Source: Smallanthus sonchifolius (Eukaryota > Streptophyta > Magnoliopsida > Asterales > Asteraceae). Taken from it: a DNA stretch of 64,000 bases. Positions 12,274 to 22,369 of this stretch are shown in pieces (positions within the stretch are counted from its first letter, which is position 1; each line of letters starts with the position of its first letter). Location: assembly GCA_023525975.1 (NCBI GenBank), contig CM042030.1:32296350-32360349 (forward strand), given 5' to 3'. A program made the position numbers and the translations under genes. Below the pieces are notes generated by a model. It saw nothing but the letters and a program-made list of their open reading frames with translations. It was not told the DNA's origin and made no database searches.

Positions 12274-12977
12274 TGTTGGATCGGGATCTACCTTGATCCA
12301 ATGATTCAACACATTAACCGAACCAAATCGTGCGGAATCCTATTTGATTGGCAATCCAATCTATGACACGGATCGGGTCGTGAGAAACGAGCGGATTAGA
12401 TGTCTAAACGAAGGTTTCTATCGACCCTTTGGTGTAGAGAAGTTGGATACAAGACCTGGAAACTCTCAACGGACAGAGATTCGACAATGCCGGGTGCAAA
12501 GAGTTTGTGTGTGTTCTGTTGCTTAGTCTGGTTCTGCTCTGGTTAGTCTCTACTATATTTTTGTGCTCATGAAGTGAAAGTTATATATATAGTGCAGAGG
12601 CCATTCGTACGAATGAGCCATGTGAATGGACTCATTCGTGCGAATGAATCAGTAGAATGGTTCATTCGTAAGAATGAATCATCAGAATGGTTCATTCGTA
12701 CAAATGAATCATTCTCATGACTTATTCTTGCGAATGAATCATTCTCATGATCTATTCGCGCGAATGGATCATTCTCATGATCCATTCGTGCGAATGGGCC
12801 TTTCATTAGCACGATTGATCAACGTTATCGATATTTATCAGATCGTTTAATACACAGTCGTTATATATGAGTAAACATTAAGGATAAACATGTAATTTCA
12901 TTAATATATCAAATAGTTACATTAAACATAGATGAAATACATACTACAAGGGATTAGGGACATATCATGCATCTACA
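12274..12977 (-). repeat. 3' LTR of element C (704 bp)
   Basis: Begins TGTTGGATCG and ends ATCTACA on the plus strand. It matches 42024-42726 almost perfectly. It contains an array of CATTCG...CGAATG palindromes at 12597-12800. Small plus-strand ORFs inside it are not credible genes. Confidence 0.95.
12597..12800. repeat. Palindromic array in 3' LTR of C
   Basis: About seven units of the type CATTCGTACGAATG, with variants in the central bases (for example TTCGTGCGAA and TTCGCGCGAA), roughly 30 bases apart. Confidence 0.88.
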
Positions 12978-12992
12978 TACTCCCCTTGGACC
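12978..12992 (-). other. Polypurine tract of C
   Basis: Minus-strand CCAAGGGGAGTA directly abuts the 3' LTR. Elements D (37241-37252) and F have comparable tracts. Confidence 0.75.
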
Positions 12993-13021
12993 TAGATCCC
13001 TTCAAAATGACCTAACTGACA

Positions 13022-16000
13022 TTAGTTGGTCTTCAACATCTCTTTTGTACGAGTTTTCCAGTTGACCCCGGCGTGTATGTCAAAAGCAAAGCATATACGT
13101 ATCACCTTCACATACTGCAACGCCTGGTCTATATCTGCAACATCAAAAACGGCTGACACTTGTATAAAGTTGTAACATCTTGTTCAGACAAGTTGGTCAG
13201 CCACAAGGGATCAAAGACCCTGATGGTCTCCCATGACCCTTCTTTACAAAGCACTATAACAGCTTTACCAGTACGCCCATCATAGTACCACCATTGAACT
13301 GATCTGAGAAGTCCTGGATCATTTTCCTTAAAGGAATCTTCTTCATGATCGTTGGAGGTTTCCACTTTAAGACAATTAGGGGCTTCTTGGTGATTGGATG
13401 AACCTTTTCCTTGTGAATGTAATGTGTAGGCATTTGTGGCTTGAAGTTCACCCACTTCTTCCGGTATTCGTACTGTAATTGATGTTCAAACCATTCGGAT
13501 AGACCGGAAGATTCGCTGTATAGAAGCTTTAGACGCGCCAATTGATTTACTTCAAATGCGGGCAGCGTCTTGAAGTCATGAGGATACCTGAAATATTGTA
13601 TGCCCTTCTCTCTTTTTATAGCATAGCATCTTAAGTCGTTGAAGTATGCCCAACTGATTATACGACCATCAGACTTGTGTCCTTTGAGTCGATAAACTTT
13701 AGTGTACTTGGTTGGAGGAGAGGGCTTTGAGTTCTTCTTTAATTCGGCCATGTATTCCATCCACTGACTTTTACGTTCATTCAGCTCGTTAATGTCAATA
13801 GTGGAGGGACCGGCTTCATCTTCTTTGTTGTCGATAATGCGGTTGACCTCCTCGTCGGACTGCTGAGTGAATAAGTCTGCGAAGGAGGGAAGATCATCAC
13901 CATCTACTGATGTGTACTTTGGATATTCTTGATCAGTGATGTATTCGACTTCAACCTCATCAACGTCTTCTAGTTCGTCAGAGGAGGGATAATCAGTTGT
14001 AGGAACAGATGCCTCTTCAGTGATGACTTCGTCGGGATTCATTTGAAATAGCTCGGCAATCTGTTCTTTTGACAAGCAGTGTACGATTTCCCCTTCCTCT
14101 TTGTCATAAATAACTGAATGTTGGATGATCCCTTGAATGTCAAGCACATAAGTTAACTTTGAAGGTTGTTGCTTGAGAGGCATCACATCCAAAACTATTT
14201 ACATAAACAATCATAAAATAAACATGTGAGAATAAGAAATTTCATTGATTTAATCAAAATAAAATTGAAATTATTTACATAATAATCTAATATTTACAAT
14301 AAGACAAGTTAAAACACTTAAAACAAAAACTATCAACCTTCAGTGCCCTTTTGTTTATCTGATGATGAGCCTTCTGATTTGTCTGATTTTTGCTTTGTTC
14401 GCGCCTCTGCTTCTGCTGTCTTTGCAGCACTTGATGCAGCACCAGCATTGGCACCATCGTCCTTATCTTTGTCATTATTGTCATCATCATCATCACTATC
14501 ATTATCATCATCGTCACCATCATCATCATCATCATCATCATCATCGTCACCATCATCACCATCATTGCGAGCACCCTCAATTCTGGGTGTCGGGTCCCTT
14601 CTGCTTTCTAAGTTTTCCAACAGCCTTTTGTTTTCCTCCTCTAGCCTTTGTATCCTCTGAGCATGTGCATCAACAGTTGTAGACAAACGTTGATTCTGGT
14701 TTGTAGCAGTGAGAAGGAGGACTTGTTGATCATTACACCTGTTGGTGAGACTTGTGATGGTTTGAGATTGTTCAGAGTTTTGCAGAGTCAGATGACCAAT
14801 CTGCGAGCCATGTTGGTCAATCAGCAAACCCTATTGATCAATCAGCAAACCCTGTTGATCAAGACGCTTTGATTGCTCTTCATTCTGAGCCAGTAAACGA
14901 AGTACCAAACTGTTTAAAGTACTGATCTGGTCGTGAAGAGAGACATTCGGCAGTGACATTGAAGATTCAGCTCGAATAGTTGATGGCTGTGATGTAGGAG
15001 CAGTCGTGTAAATGGGAGGAGGCACAGTTTGTGTCTGAGGCATAGATGTTGACATTGGAGCCTCAGACCTGGTGGCACTTGCTGTAGTAGCAGAGGTGCT
15101 CTCCGTCCTTCTAACAAGCTTAAACTTTTGGCGTTTGGCCATTCTTTTCTTTCCTCTTCCCTTCTTGACCGGGGTAGATTGGGAAGAAGGCACAGCAGAT
15201 ACTTGTAGACAGCCAGGGACAAAATCAGCATCCCTGACGTCATCATCAACCCTTGAGCTTCCTTGATCTGCTCCCCTTTTTCTTTTTGTTGCAACCAATC
15301 TTGCCCCTTGTTGACTGATTTCAAATTCATCTTCAGTTTTCTCAGAATCAGTAAACAGGACGGTGTCCAGGTTAACGTCTTCTGGGTTAGTTGGAAGGGA
15401 AGGATCGATAGCAGTAACAGTGGGAGTGGTGGCAGCGGTAGATGAAACATGAGGAGTATTGCCACCATCTCCCTGACCATCTTGGTCGTCATCATCTTGG
15501 TCGTCAGCTGGAGGTACAACAATATCCTCCCTGTCCGAATCACTGTTATCGTGACGCCATTTTCTGTTTACTGGTGCCACATACTCTGGATTTGCCAGAT
15601 GTCCAATGAGTCATTTGTGAGGTAGCTTTGTTGGTCTGCCCCTGTAGGTCTGTACCCTGTTTAGAGTGACGTCCGTCATGTGTTCTAACTTGATTATGTC
15701 GACGTCTGACCTTGGTAGAAGAGGAAGTTGGTCATCTATTATCATTTGTAAGAATCTGGGGTACATAAGATACACATTGTCCCCTTTAAGATAGATGTTT
15801 TCCTTAAGGTGCGTGAACACCATCTCGGAAAAGTTGAACGGAATGTTCAACACCAGTGCAACGAATGCGCTCTGTATTGTTTCGCGCATATCATCAAATC
15901 CGCCACGACGGGAACCGAGGCAATGCAGAAGAACATGTCCTAGATACTTGTACTGCGGACAGAGGTTCGCTTTGTTTAAAACTCCCTCGGCGACATTCCC

Positions 16001-16369
16001 GTCGTACTTTATCCTCATGAAGCATCCTCGGACCAGATATTTATCCAGTGTCACTGGATCTTCAGGATGATCACCAAATTGACACAATCGGCGAATGTGA
16101 GCTGCCGATACAACCACATCTTGACCTGCGATCTTCCCTCGTATGACCGGTGGAGATACCTCGCAGTCAATCTCGGCGGAGGCCCAGAACTCCCTTTGGT
16201 GCGACGTATATGGAGTGCGGAGATGGGATATAGCATGAGCAATCCTGGATCTGGATAGAAACTCGATCATGCCGACAAACGGACGTGCATTCTTTGATGT
16301 CGGAATCATGTACGCACATATGTTGCTTTTTATGGAAGCCTTAAGAACAACTTGAGCTCTGTGCGCCAT
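13022..16369 (-). pseudogene. Accessory ORF of element C, interrupted
   Basis: The start ATG at 16369-16367 follows an acceptor-like site by 11 bases. The N-terminal domain (MAHRAQV, REFWASAEID, MYPRFLQMIIDDQ) matches A and D. In-frame stops occur at 15613-15611 and 14833-14831. Acidic regions, a coiled coil near 14850-14640 and a long Asp run at about 14560-14460 follow. That frame ends at 14333. After about 140 AT-rich bases a second frame starts at 14192 and carries the C-terminal domain shared with D: GRIISWAYFND, the TLPAFEVNQLA motif and WWYYDGRTGKAV. Frameshifts near 13290 and about 13150 break it. By homology the protein ends HAGVNWKTR... at 13022. Function unknown. Confidence 0.75.
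14193..14332 (-). other. AT-rich spacer splitting the aORF of C
   Basis: A 140-base, strongly AT-rich stretch with stops in the aORF frame, lying between the acidic and C-terminal parts. Element D has one unbroken frame across the equivalent point. It might be an intron (it ends in a T-rich stretch and AAATAG), an insertion, or the border of two ORFs. No good GT donor consensus is seen. Confidence 0.4.
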
Positions 16370-16379
16370 AACGATCAGT

Positions 16380-16408
16380 CTGCAAACACAAAAACATGAA
16401 GCACCTCA
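16380..16408 (-). promoter_or_regulatory. Putative 3' splice acceptor before aORF of C
   Basis: The minus strand reads CATGTTTTTGTGTTTGCAG, then ACTGATCGTT and the aORF ATG. The sequence TGTTT..GCAGACT resembles that of element A at the same place. Confidence 0.5.
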
Positions 16409-16461
16409 GATCAATACATGCAAGATTTTGGAAATATGAACTTTTGGACCATTTTTCCCTT

Positions 16462-16670
16462 GGTACGAATGAATCATTCTGCCTATTCATTCGTGTGAAT
16501 GAGCGTTCATTCGTGTGAATGAGGGTTCATTCGTGTGAATGAGCGTTCATTCGTGTGAATGAGGGTTCATTCGTGTGAATGAGTTTTCATTCGTGTGAAT
16601 GAGTTCTCATTCGTGTGAATGAGAGTTCATTCGTACGAATGAACATGAAGAGTATGTGCATTCGTGTGAC
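16462..16670. repeat. Palindromic array of C, aORF-proximal, 20-bp period
   Basis: About nine head-to-tail units with a regular 20-base period, each containing TTCATTCGTGTGAATGAG or TTCATTCGTACGAATGAA. The centre alternates between CGTGTG and CGTACG. It lies just upstream of the aORF in element sense. The regular period marks it as a local tandem amplification. Confidence 0.92.
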
Positions 16671-16970
16671 AGACGGGTCGCGATCCAACTTGTCCAAAAC
16701 TCAACCAACACTTGAAAAGATTTGCCGAAAAAGACACCAACACACTCGACTATGGTTTTCAACCAATATTTAGCATTTTAATTGGTTTATTAAGTCAGTT
16801 TTTTACGTTTTTAGTTTGTTTTTCGGTTTTGAACCCTAAATCTAATCGAACATCCACGAATCGGTATACAATCGATGAATACTTGTGGGGTTATACCTGT
16901 AAAAAGAAATCGAATGATTAGATTACAGATTTGACAGAGTTTTGTTCAAATTCAGATTTTGATGAAACAG

Positions 16971-17310
16971 ACGTGCGAATGCTTTCTGTTTTGTGCGAAT
17001 GATTCTGCACATGCGAATGAATGGCCTATTTATAGGATGGCCTGGTTCATTTGTACGAATGGCCATTCATTCGTATGCGTGTGTCCTTCAGTAGTACGAA
17101 TGGGTATGCATTCGTACTAATGAACCCTTCATTCGTACGGATGGATGTTCATTCATACTAATGAACCTTCATTCGTACGAATGGACCATTCTGGTCAGTC
17201 CATTCGTACGAATGGACCATTCTGGTCAGTCCATTCGTGTGAATGACCTATTCGCATCATCCATTCGTACGAGTGAGCCATTTTGCTCATCCATTCGTAC
17301 GAATGGGACA
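16971..17310. repeat. Palindromic array of C, distal cluster
   Basis: About ten irregularly spaced units of CATTCGTACGAATG or near variants. Two consecutive units share a larger repeat (GGACCATTCTGGTCAGTC) around 17180-17235. Confidence 0.88.
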
Positions 17311-18060
17311 ATCCCCTTATGCAAATTAAACTTTTCAAGTTAAATGGGGTATCCGACCACATTGGTTTTAACAAAAATTTAATTATGAAGTAATTTACAT
17401 TTAATTATGAAGTGAGGGATCAATTATGAAGTTTTGGAATAGTTTATGAAGTAAAGGAACGATTTGATCAATCAGGAAGTCAAGCGGTTTTCAAATTTTG
17501 ATTTTCTGACAGTCGTTCGAGTCTTATCAGATAATCTAAAATTCAGGAAAAGTAAAATCTTTTTGGATTTTTGAATATGTAATGCTGAAAATAATATCAA
17601 CAAGATATATACACGCATGTCTTAGTAAGAATGATCCTTATGAGAAATCATACAGACGTAATGACTAATGATCTGAGACATTTTGAATTTTGTAGATACA
17701 ACTATACAATGGTATTTACACATCTTTTTATGAGAAAGATCCGAACGTGGGATCAGTACTAAGCTCATAGCAATCAGCAACATTGCAAATTATCTGAGCT
17801 TTAAGGAGCTTTAAGTACACTTAGTCAAAATGCGATCATTGATATGTTTGTCCATCTTAAACCTATGCAGACCTCTTCTCAACACTTACAAGATGATCTT
17901 GAAGGATTGAGTCCATTGTCTGTGTGTCCCACACTAGTTAAGAATTGACTTGAATTACTTTTCAAAACAAGTTAATGTTTCAAATCAGCACAACTTACTT
18001 AACCAGCCATCATAAGTTCATGAGATCTCAGTTATTCCCTGTTACTTCTTTACTACACAA

Positions 18061-18062
<2 letters not shown>

Positions 18063-18091
<29 letters not shown>
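18063..18091. repeat. (TA)n microsatellite
   Basis: A run of alternating T and A of about 29 bases in the non-coding gap of element C, followed by an AT-rich tract. Confidence 0.9.
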
Positions 18092-18133
18092 TTTAATTTT
18101 TTATTTAGTATTCACAGTGACAGCCATCAGCTC

Positions 18134-18345
18134 ATGGACGGCTTCAGCCAGGTATTTACAAGGCAATATGGCACGTATGCAGCTAACGGTGTTTGTGTTC
18201 ATCCTATCCCATGGATGGCTTCAACCAGGCTGCAACCCGGTAATATGGCACATATACGGATTCGGATTCATACTTTTATTTTATTCTTAATCGCATGGAC
18301 GGCTTCAGCCAGGTATTTACAAGGCAATATGGCACGTATACGACT
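18134..18345. repeat. Three-copy 77-84 bp tandem repeat in C
   Basis: Copies start near 18134, 18211 and 18295 with ATGGACGGCTTCAGCCAGG or a close variant. Each contains a later AATATGGCAC motif. Copies 1 and 3 are closest; copy 2 is more diverged (ATGGATGGCTTCAACCAGG). No function is evident. Confidence 0.8.
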
Positions 18346-18953
18346 TCGGAATCTAATTTTTAATTTTATAACTACTTTCTGATATCTCATTAAACCGATG
18401 ATAACTGGTGTGCACAGAATGAGAAACACCTTCAGTTTCTATTGTTGATTTTCGTCAATCCTTTCACCATTATGTGACTCACAAGACAATATCTAGTATG
18501 GTATAGATTGATCATCAATGGTAGAGATTCAGTAAGATAAGCCTATCAATGCATCACATGTCGACTTAGTGTGACTATTCACTATGACATTAAATACAAT
18601 GTGCTTCATACATATGGTTAGTGTGTCATTACTTCCCAAAGGTTGGATATGATTTCTCATTTTGAGTTTTTCAGATGTTTTTGGGTTTTAGTCTGTACAA
18701 AAATGGAAAATCTTTTTGAAATTTTTATTTTTATTTTATTTTTTTTTTAAACAAACTGTACACAATATAGAAATCTTTTTGGAGTCTCAGATAACTAGCG
18801 TCTGTGTACTATCATTTTTCTCAGCGAGAGATCATTTTCTTACTGACATTTTCTCCCCCTAAAATTTTAAAATGAAAAATCTTTTTGAGTTTTTGAGATT
18901 TTTAATAAACGCAAGAAAGAAAATATATACAGGAACGTAATTGATAAAAATGA

Positions 18954-21900
18954 TTATTGACTCGACTCTTGGTCCGGAACAACGTCATCCTTCTTTTTCA
19001 TGCCGTTTACCTCTAACAAGAATAAAAATTTTGATTTGTCAAAGGCTTTTGTATAGAGGTCGGCCTTTTGGAAATCAGTGTTAATTTGAACCATATTAAT
19101 AAGTTTCTTTTCAAAACAGTCACGAATGAAGTGATATTTTATACCGATGTGTTTGGTTTTTGAATGCTGAACCGGATTCTTAGTGATAGCTATGGCAGCA
19201 GAATTATTTACATAAATAAGAGTGTTAGAGAATTGCAAACCGTAGTCCCGAAGTTGCTGTTGAATCCAGATAATCTGATAACAGCAACTGGCAGCAGCGA
19301 TGTATTCAGCTTCACATGTAGATGTAGCCACTGAAGTCTGCTTTTTGCATTGCCATGTCACCAGACGGTTTCCAAAGAACTGACACCCTGCAGATGTAGA
19401 CTTGAAGTCTGTTTTGCAACCACCATAATCAGAATCACTATATGCAGTAAGCTCAAAGTTATCATCATTAGAGTACCATAACCCAAGATCAGGAGTACCC
19501 TTCAGATAACGAAAAATCCTTTTGACAGCAATTAAGTGGGAGACTTTTGGTTTTGACTGATATCGGGCACAGAGACACGTGGCGAACATGATGTCTGGTC
19601 GAGATGCCGTGAGATACATGAGAGATCCGATCATGGCTCGATAGAGAGTAGCATCAATATACTCCCCCTTGTCATCAGGCGAAATCCCGTGATTGATCGC
19701 CAATGGAGTACCAGTAGGTTTGGCATCAGTCATACTGAATCGGCTCAGTATGTCTCCAACATAATTGGTTTGATGAAGGAAAATCCCTGTCTCAGATTGA
19801 TCTACTTGTAGCCCTAGAAAGAACTTCATCTCTCCCAAGGAACTCATCTCGAACTTGTCCTGCATAACTTTTTCAAATTCTTTGCACAGAACATCATTCT
19901 TCGATCTGAAAATAATGTCATCCACGTATACCTGTACCATTAAAATTTCTCCACCCTTTTCCCGAATAAACAACGTGCAGTCGATGACACCTCTTCTAAA
20001 TCCATTGTTCAGAAGATGAGTGGAAAGTGTCTCGTACCACGCTCGCGGAGCTTGGTGCAATCCGTACAGTGCCTTGTCCAATTTGTAGACACGGTCACGA
20101 TGCATAGGATCTTCAAACCCGGGAGGTTGACTGACGTATACGACTTCACTGATTTCTCCATGAAGGAATGCACTCTTTACATCCATTTGATAGACTTTGA
20201 ACCTTTTGTAGGATGCATAAGCAAGAAAAATTCGAATTGCTTCCAGACGAGCAACCGGTGCAAACACTTCATTGTAATCTATACCTTCAATTTGCCTAAA
20301 TCCCTGAACGACCAAACGAGCCTTATTTCTTATGACTATTCCTTGATCATCCCTTTTGCAACGAAGAACCCATCGAGTACCAATCTTCTTAGCTCCTTTT
20401 GGTAAATCAGCTAACTTCCAAACTCCGAGCTTCTGAAATTGGAGTAGTTCTTCCTGCATTGCATTTACCGAAGATTCTTCTTTTAAAGCATCTGTTATAG
20501 ACCGTGGTTCGATTTGCGAGACGAAACATGAATGCGCACAATCGTTGACCACACCAGATTCCATGATTTCTGAGTAGACTCCAGAGTTGATCTGACCCCT
20601 AGTTTTGACACCAGATGTGGGATCACCAATAATGTTCTGTTGAGGATGAATTCTATCAATCCTACCCACAGGATGAGCAGGAACCTCAACAGTTTGATCA
20701 AGGTTTGTGATACTCTGTTCAATTGCCACAGAATGTGAAACATCATCACTTAATTGTACAACATCATGGGAAGGATCTTCAATCAGCTGGTCTATTTCTT
20801 GTCGAGAACCCTCATACTCTGAAGAAGAAGAAGAAGAGTCATCATCATGTGTGACTTGTGTGTTTTTGGAGGACTCAGGAATGTCAGATGATGAGGGAGT
20901 AGGTTGCACATGTTCATCAGGTGCATTTTGAGCATCATACATCATTTGAATAGCAACCTCCTCATCTGAACATTCTGGAGGAAGATTAAACGAGGCAAAA
21001 AGTTCTTCATAATCAAACATCCAAGGAAGACCTTTTCCAGCAGCAGGAGAGTTATACTTTTGAACATCAACATGGTACCATTCTTCTACATTCCCAGAAG
21101 CTTTGTTGTAAACTCTTTTATTGGGAGTGCTGTACCCTAAGAAGTAACCTTCCTCTACTTTCTCGTTAAACTTGCCATGTGCATCCTTTTTTAACATGGT
21201 ACATGGAACGCCAAACGGTTCAAGATACTGTAAGTTCGGTTTCCGTCGATGCAACAAATCAAAGCAAGTTTTATCGTGACGCTTGACAACTAGAACCCGG
21301 TTGAGCGTGTAACACGCATTAGCAATAGCTTCATTCCAGAACTGCACGGGTAAGTTTGAGTCAGCGAGCATAGTCCTTGCCGCTTCTATCAAGGTCCGAT
21401 TCTTCCTCTCAGCAACACCGTTCATTTGTGGAACATATGGCGCACTGAATTCATGGTGAATACCAAGTTTTTGACAGAAAGTTTTCATAAGATGATTTTT
21501 AAATTCAGTACCATTGTCCGAACAGATCCTCCTAACCTTTAACTTATACAGAGACTCCAATTTGGTAATCAGAATCTCCACATATTCAAAAGTCTCAGAT
21601 TTTTCTTTCAAGAACATCACCCAAGAATATCTCGAATACTCATCCGTCACAACCAAACAATATAAGTCTCCAGCAATGCTCTTCTGGTTGATAGGACCAA
21701 ACAAGTCCATGTGTAAGAGCTCTAGTGGTATAGTGATGGAATGTTGAGATTTGGGTTTATGAGATTTCTTGGTTTGTTTGCCTTTCTTGCAAGAAACACA
21801 CAAGTCAGGAAGATGAAAACTTTTCACAGTGACTCCTTCAACAAGATTTTTGTGCACCAAATGATTCATTTTTCTGAGACTGAGATGTCCGATTCTTTTG

Positions 21901-22355
21901 TGCCATAAAATAGAATCCTTCTCAGTGGCTTTTGAAACAAAACATGATGCTGTGGACACTGAGGATGATGCTTGTGACATGTCAAGAATATAAAGATCAT
22001 TCACTCTTGGAGCAGACATAATCACCATGTCTTCTGGAATCATAAACTCGTTTTTCAAGATATAACAATGCTTGTCATCAAAAAGAACCTTGAACTCCTT
22101 ATCACAGATTTGAGAAACAGAAAGCAAGTTGTTATCCAACTGTTTGACAAAGTTGACCTTCTCAAAGCTGACAGCTCCATTAGACAGTGTTCCCTGAGCT
22201 GAGATAAAACCACCTTTATCGCCTGCAAATGAAACATATCCCCCTTTGATATTTCTGATGTCGAAAAGGAGAGCTAAGTTCCCAGTCATGTGCCTGGATG
22301 CCCCACTATCAATAATCCAATTATTGCTAATAGGATTATAAAGGACAACATGCAC
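18954..22355 (-). CDS. Intact copia pol of element C (1133 codons)
   Basis: This polyprotein is uninterrupted. Protease motif WIIDSGASRHMTG lies near residue 20, followed by the pre-integrase HHCC region. Integrase has DLFGP, SDNGTEF and VAERKNRT; RT has YVDDIIFRS; RNase H has CEAEYIAAAS. The open frame begins at a GTG codon at 22355, and the true start is uncertain. If pol is made from a spliced RNA, as suspected for A, B and D, the first codon could lie elsewhere. Here the acceptor has decayed to GTGCATG. The product would be cleaved into enzymes for reverse transcription and integration. The residue after the FxDDIIF motif is Arg where A, B and D have Gly. Confidence 0.93.
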   Translation of the reverse strand: MHVVLYNPISNNWIIDSGASRHMTGNLALLFDIRNIKGGYVSFAGDKGGFISAQGTLSNGAVSFEKVNFVKQLDNNLLSVSQICDKEFKVLFDDKHCYILKNEFMIPEDMVIMSAPRVNDLYILDMSQASSSVSTASCFVSKATEKDSILWHKRIGHLSLRKMNHLVHKNLVEGVTVKSFHLPDLCVSCKKGKQTKKSHKPKSQHSITIPLELLHMDLFGPINQKSIAGDLYCLVVTDEYSRYSWVMFLKEKSETFEYVEILITKLESLYKLKVRRICSDNGTEFKNHLMKTFCQKLGIHHEFSAPYVPQMNGVAERKNRTLIEAARTMLADSNLPVQFWNEAIANACYTLNRVLVVKRHDKTCFDLLHRRKPNLQYLEPFGVPCTMLKKDAHGKFNEKVEEGYFLGYSTPNKRVYNKASGNVEEWYHVDVQKYNSPAAGKGLPWMFDYEELFASFNLPPECSDEEVAIQMMYDAQNAPDEHVQPTPSSSDIPESSKNTQVTHDDDSSSSSSEYEGSRQEIDQLIEDPSHDVVQLSDDVSHSVAIEQSITNLDQTVEVPAHPVGRIDRIHPQQNIIGDPTSGVKTRGQINSGVYSEIMESGVVNDCAHSCFVSQIEPRSITDALKEESSVNAMQEELLQFQKLGVWKLADLPKGAKKIGTRWVLRCKRDDQGIVIRNKARLVVQGFRQIEGIDYNEVFAPVARLEAIRIFLAYASYKRFKVYQMDVKSAFLHGEISEVVYVSQPPGFEDPMHRDRVYKLDKALYGLHQAPRAWYETLSTHLLNNGFRRGVIDCTLFIREKGGEILMVQVYVDDIIFRSKNDVLCKEFEKVMQDKFEMSSLGEMKFFLGLQVDQSETGIFLHQTNYVGDILSRFSMTDAKPTGTPLAINHGISPDDKGEYIDATLYRAMIGSLMYLTASRPDIMFATCLCARYQSKPKVSHLIAVKRIFRYLKGTPDLGLWYSNDDNFELTAYSDSDYGGCKTDFKSTSAGCQFFGNRLVTWQCKKQTSVATSTCEAEYIAAASCCYQIIWIQQQLRDYGLQFSNTLIYVNNSAAIAITKNPVQHSKTKHIGIKYHFIRDCFEKKLINMVQINTDFQKADLYTKAFDKSKFLFLLEVNGMKKKDDVVPDQESSQ

Positions 22356-22369
22356 AAGAAGGAAAGTAA

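Larger units (their letters stand above)
16409..18953 (-). other. Non-coding gap between pol and aORF of C
   Basis: About 2.5 kb without credible coding sequence. It holds two palindrome arrays, a (TA)n run and a three-copy repeat, all annotated separately. Close to the end of pol, near 18851, the plus strand has TCTCCCCCT, a polypurine-tract-like motif in element sense. Confidence 0.7.

Noticed and set aside
14362..14682. His-rich plus-strand ORF
   Set aside because: Antisense of the Asp run in the C aORF (CAT/ATG repeats); low complexity.
16462..17310. Regularly spaced palindromes resembling a CRISPR array
   Set aside because: The arrays lie in a plant retrotransposon, spacers are not unique and are often partly repeated, and there are no cas genes. 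They are cis-repeats of the element.
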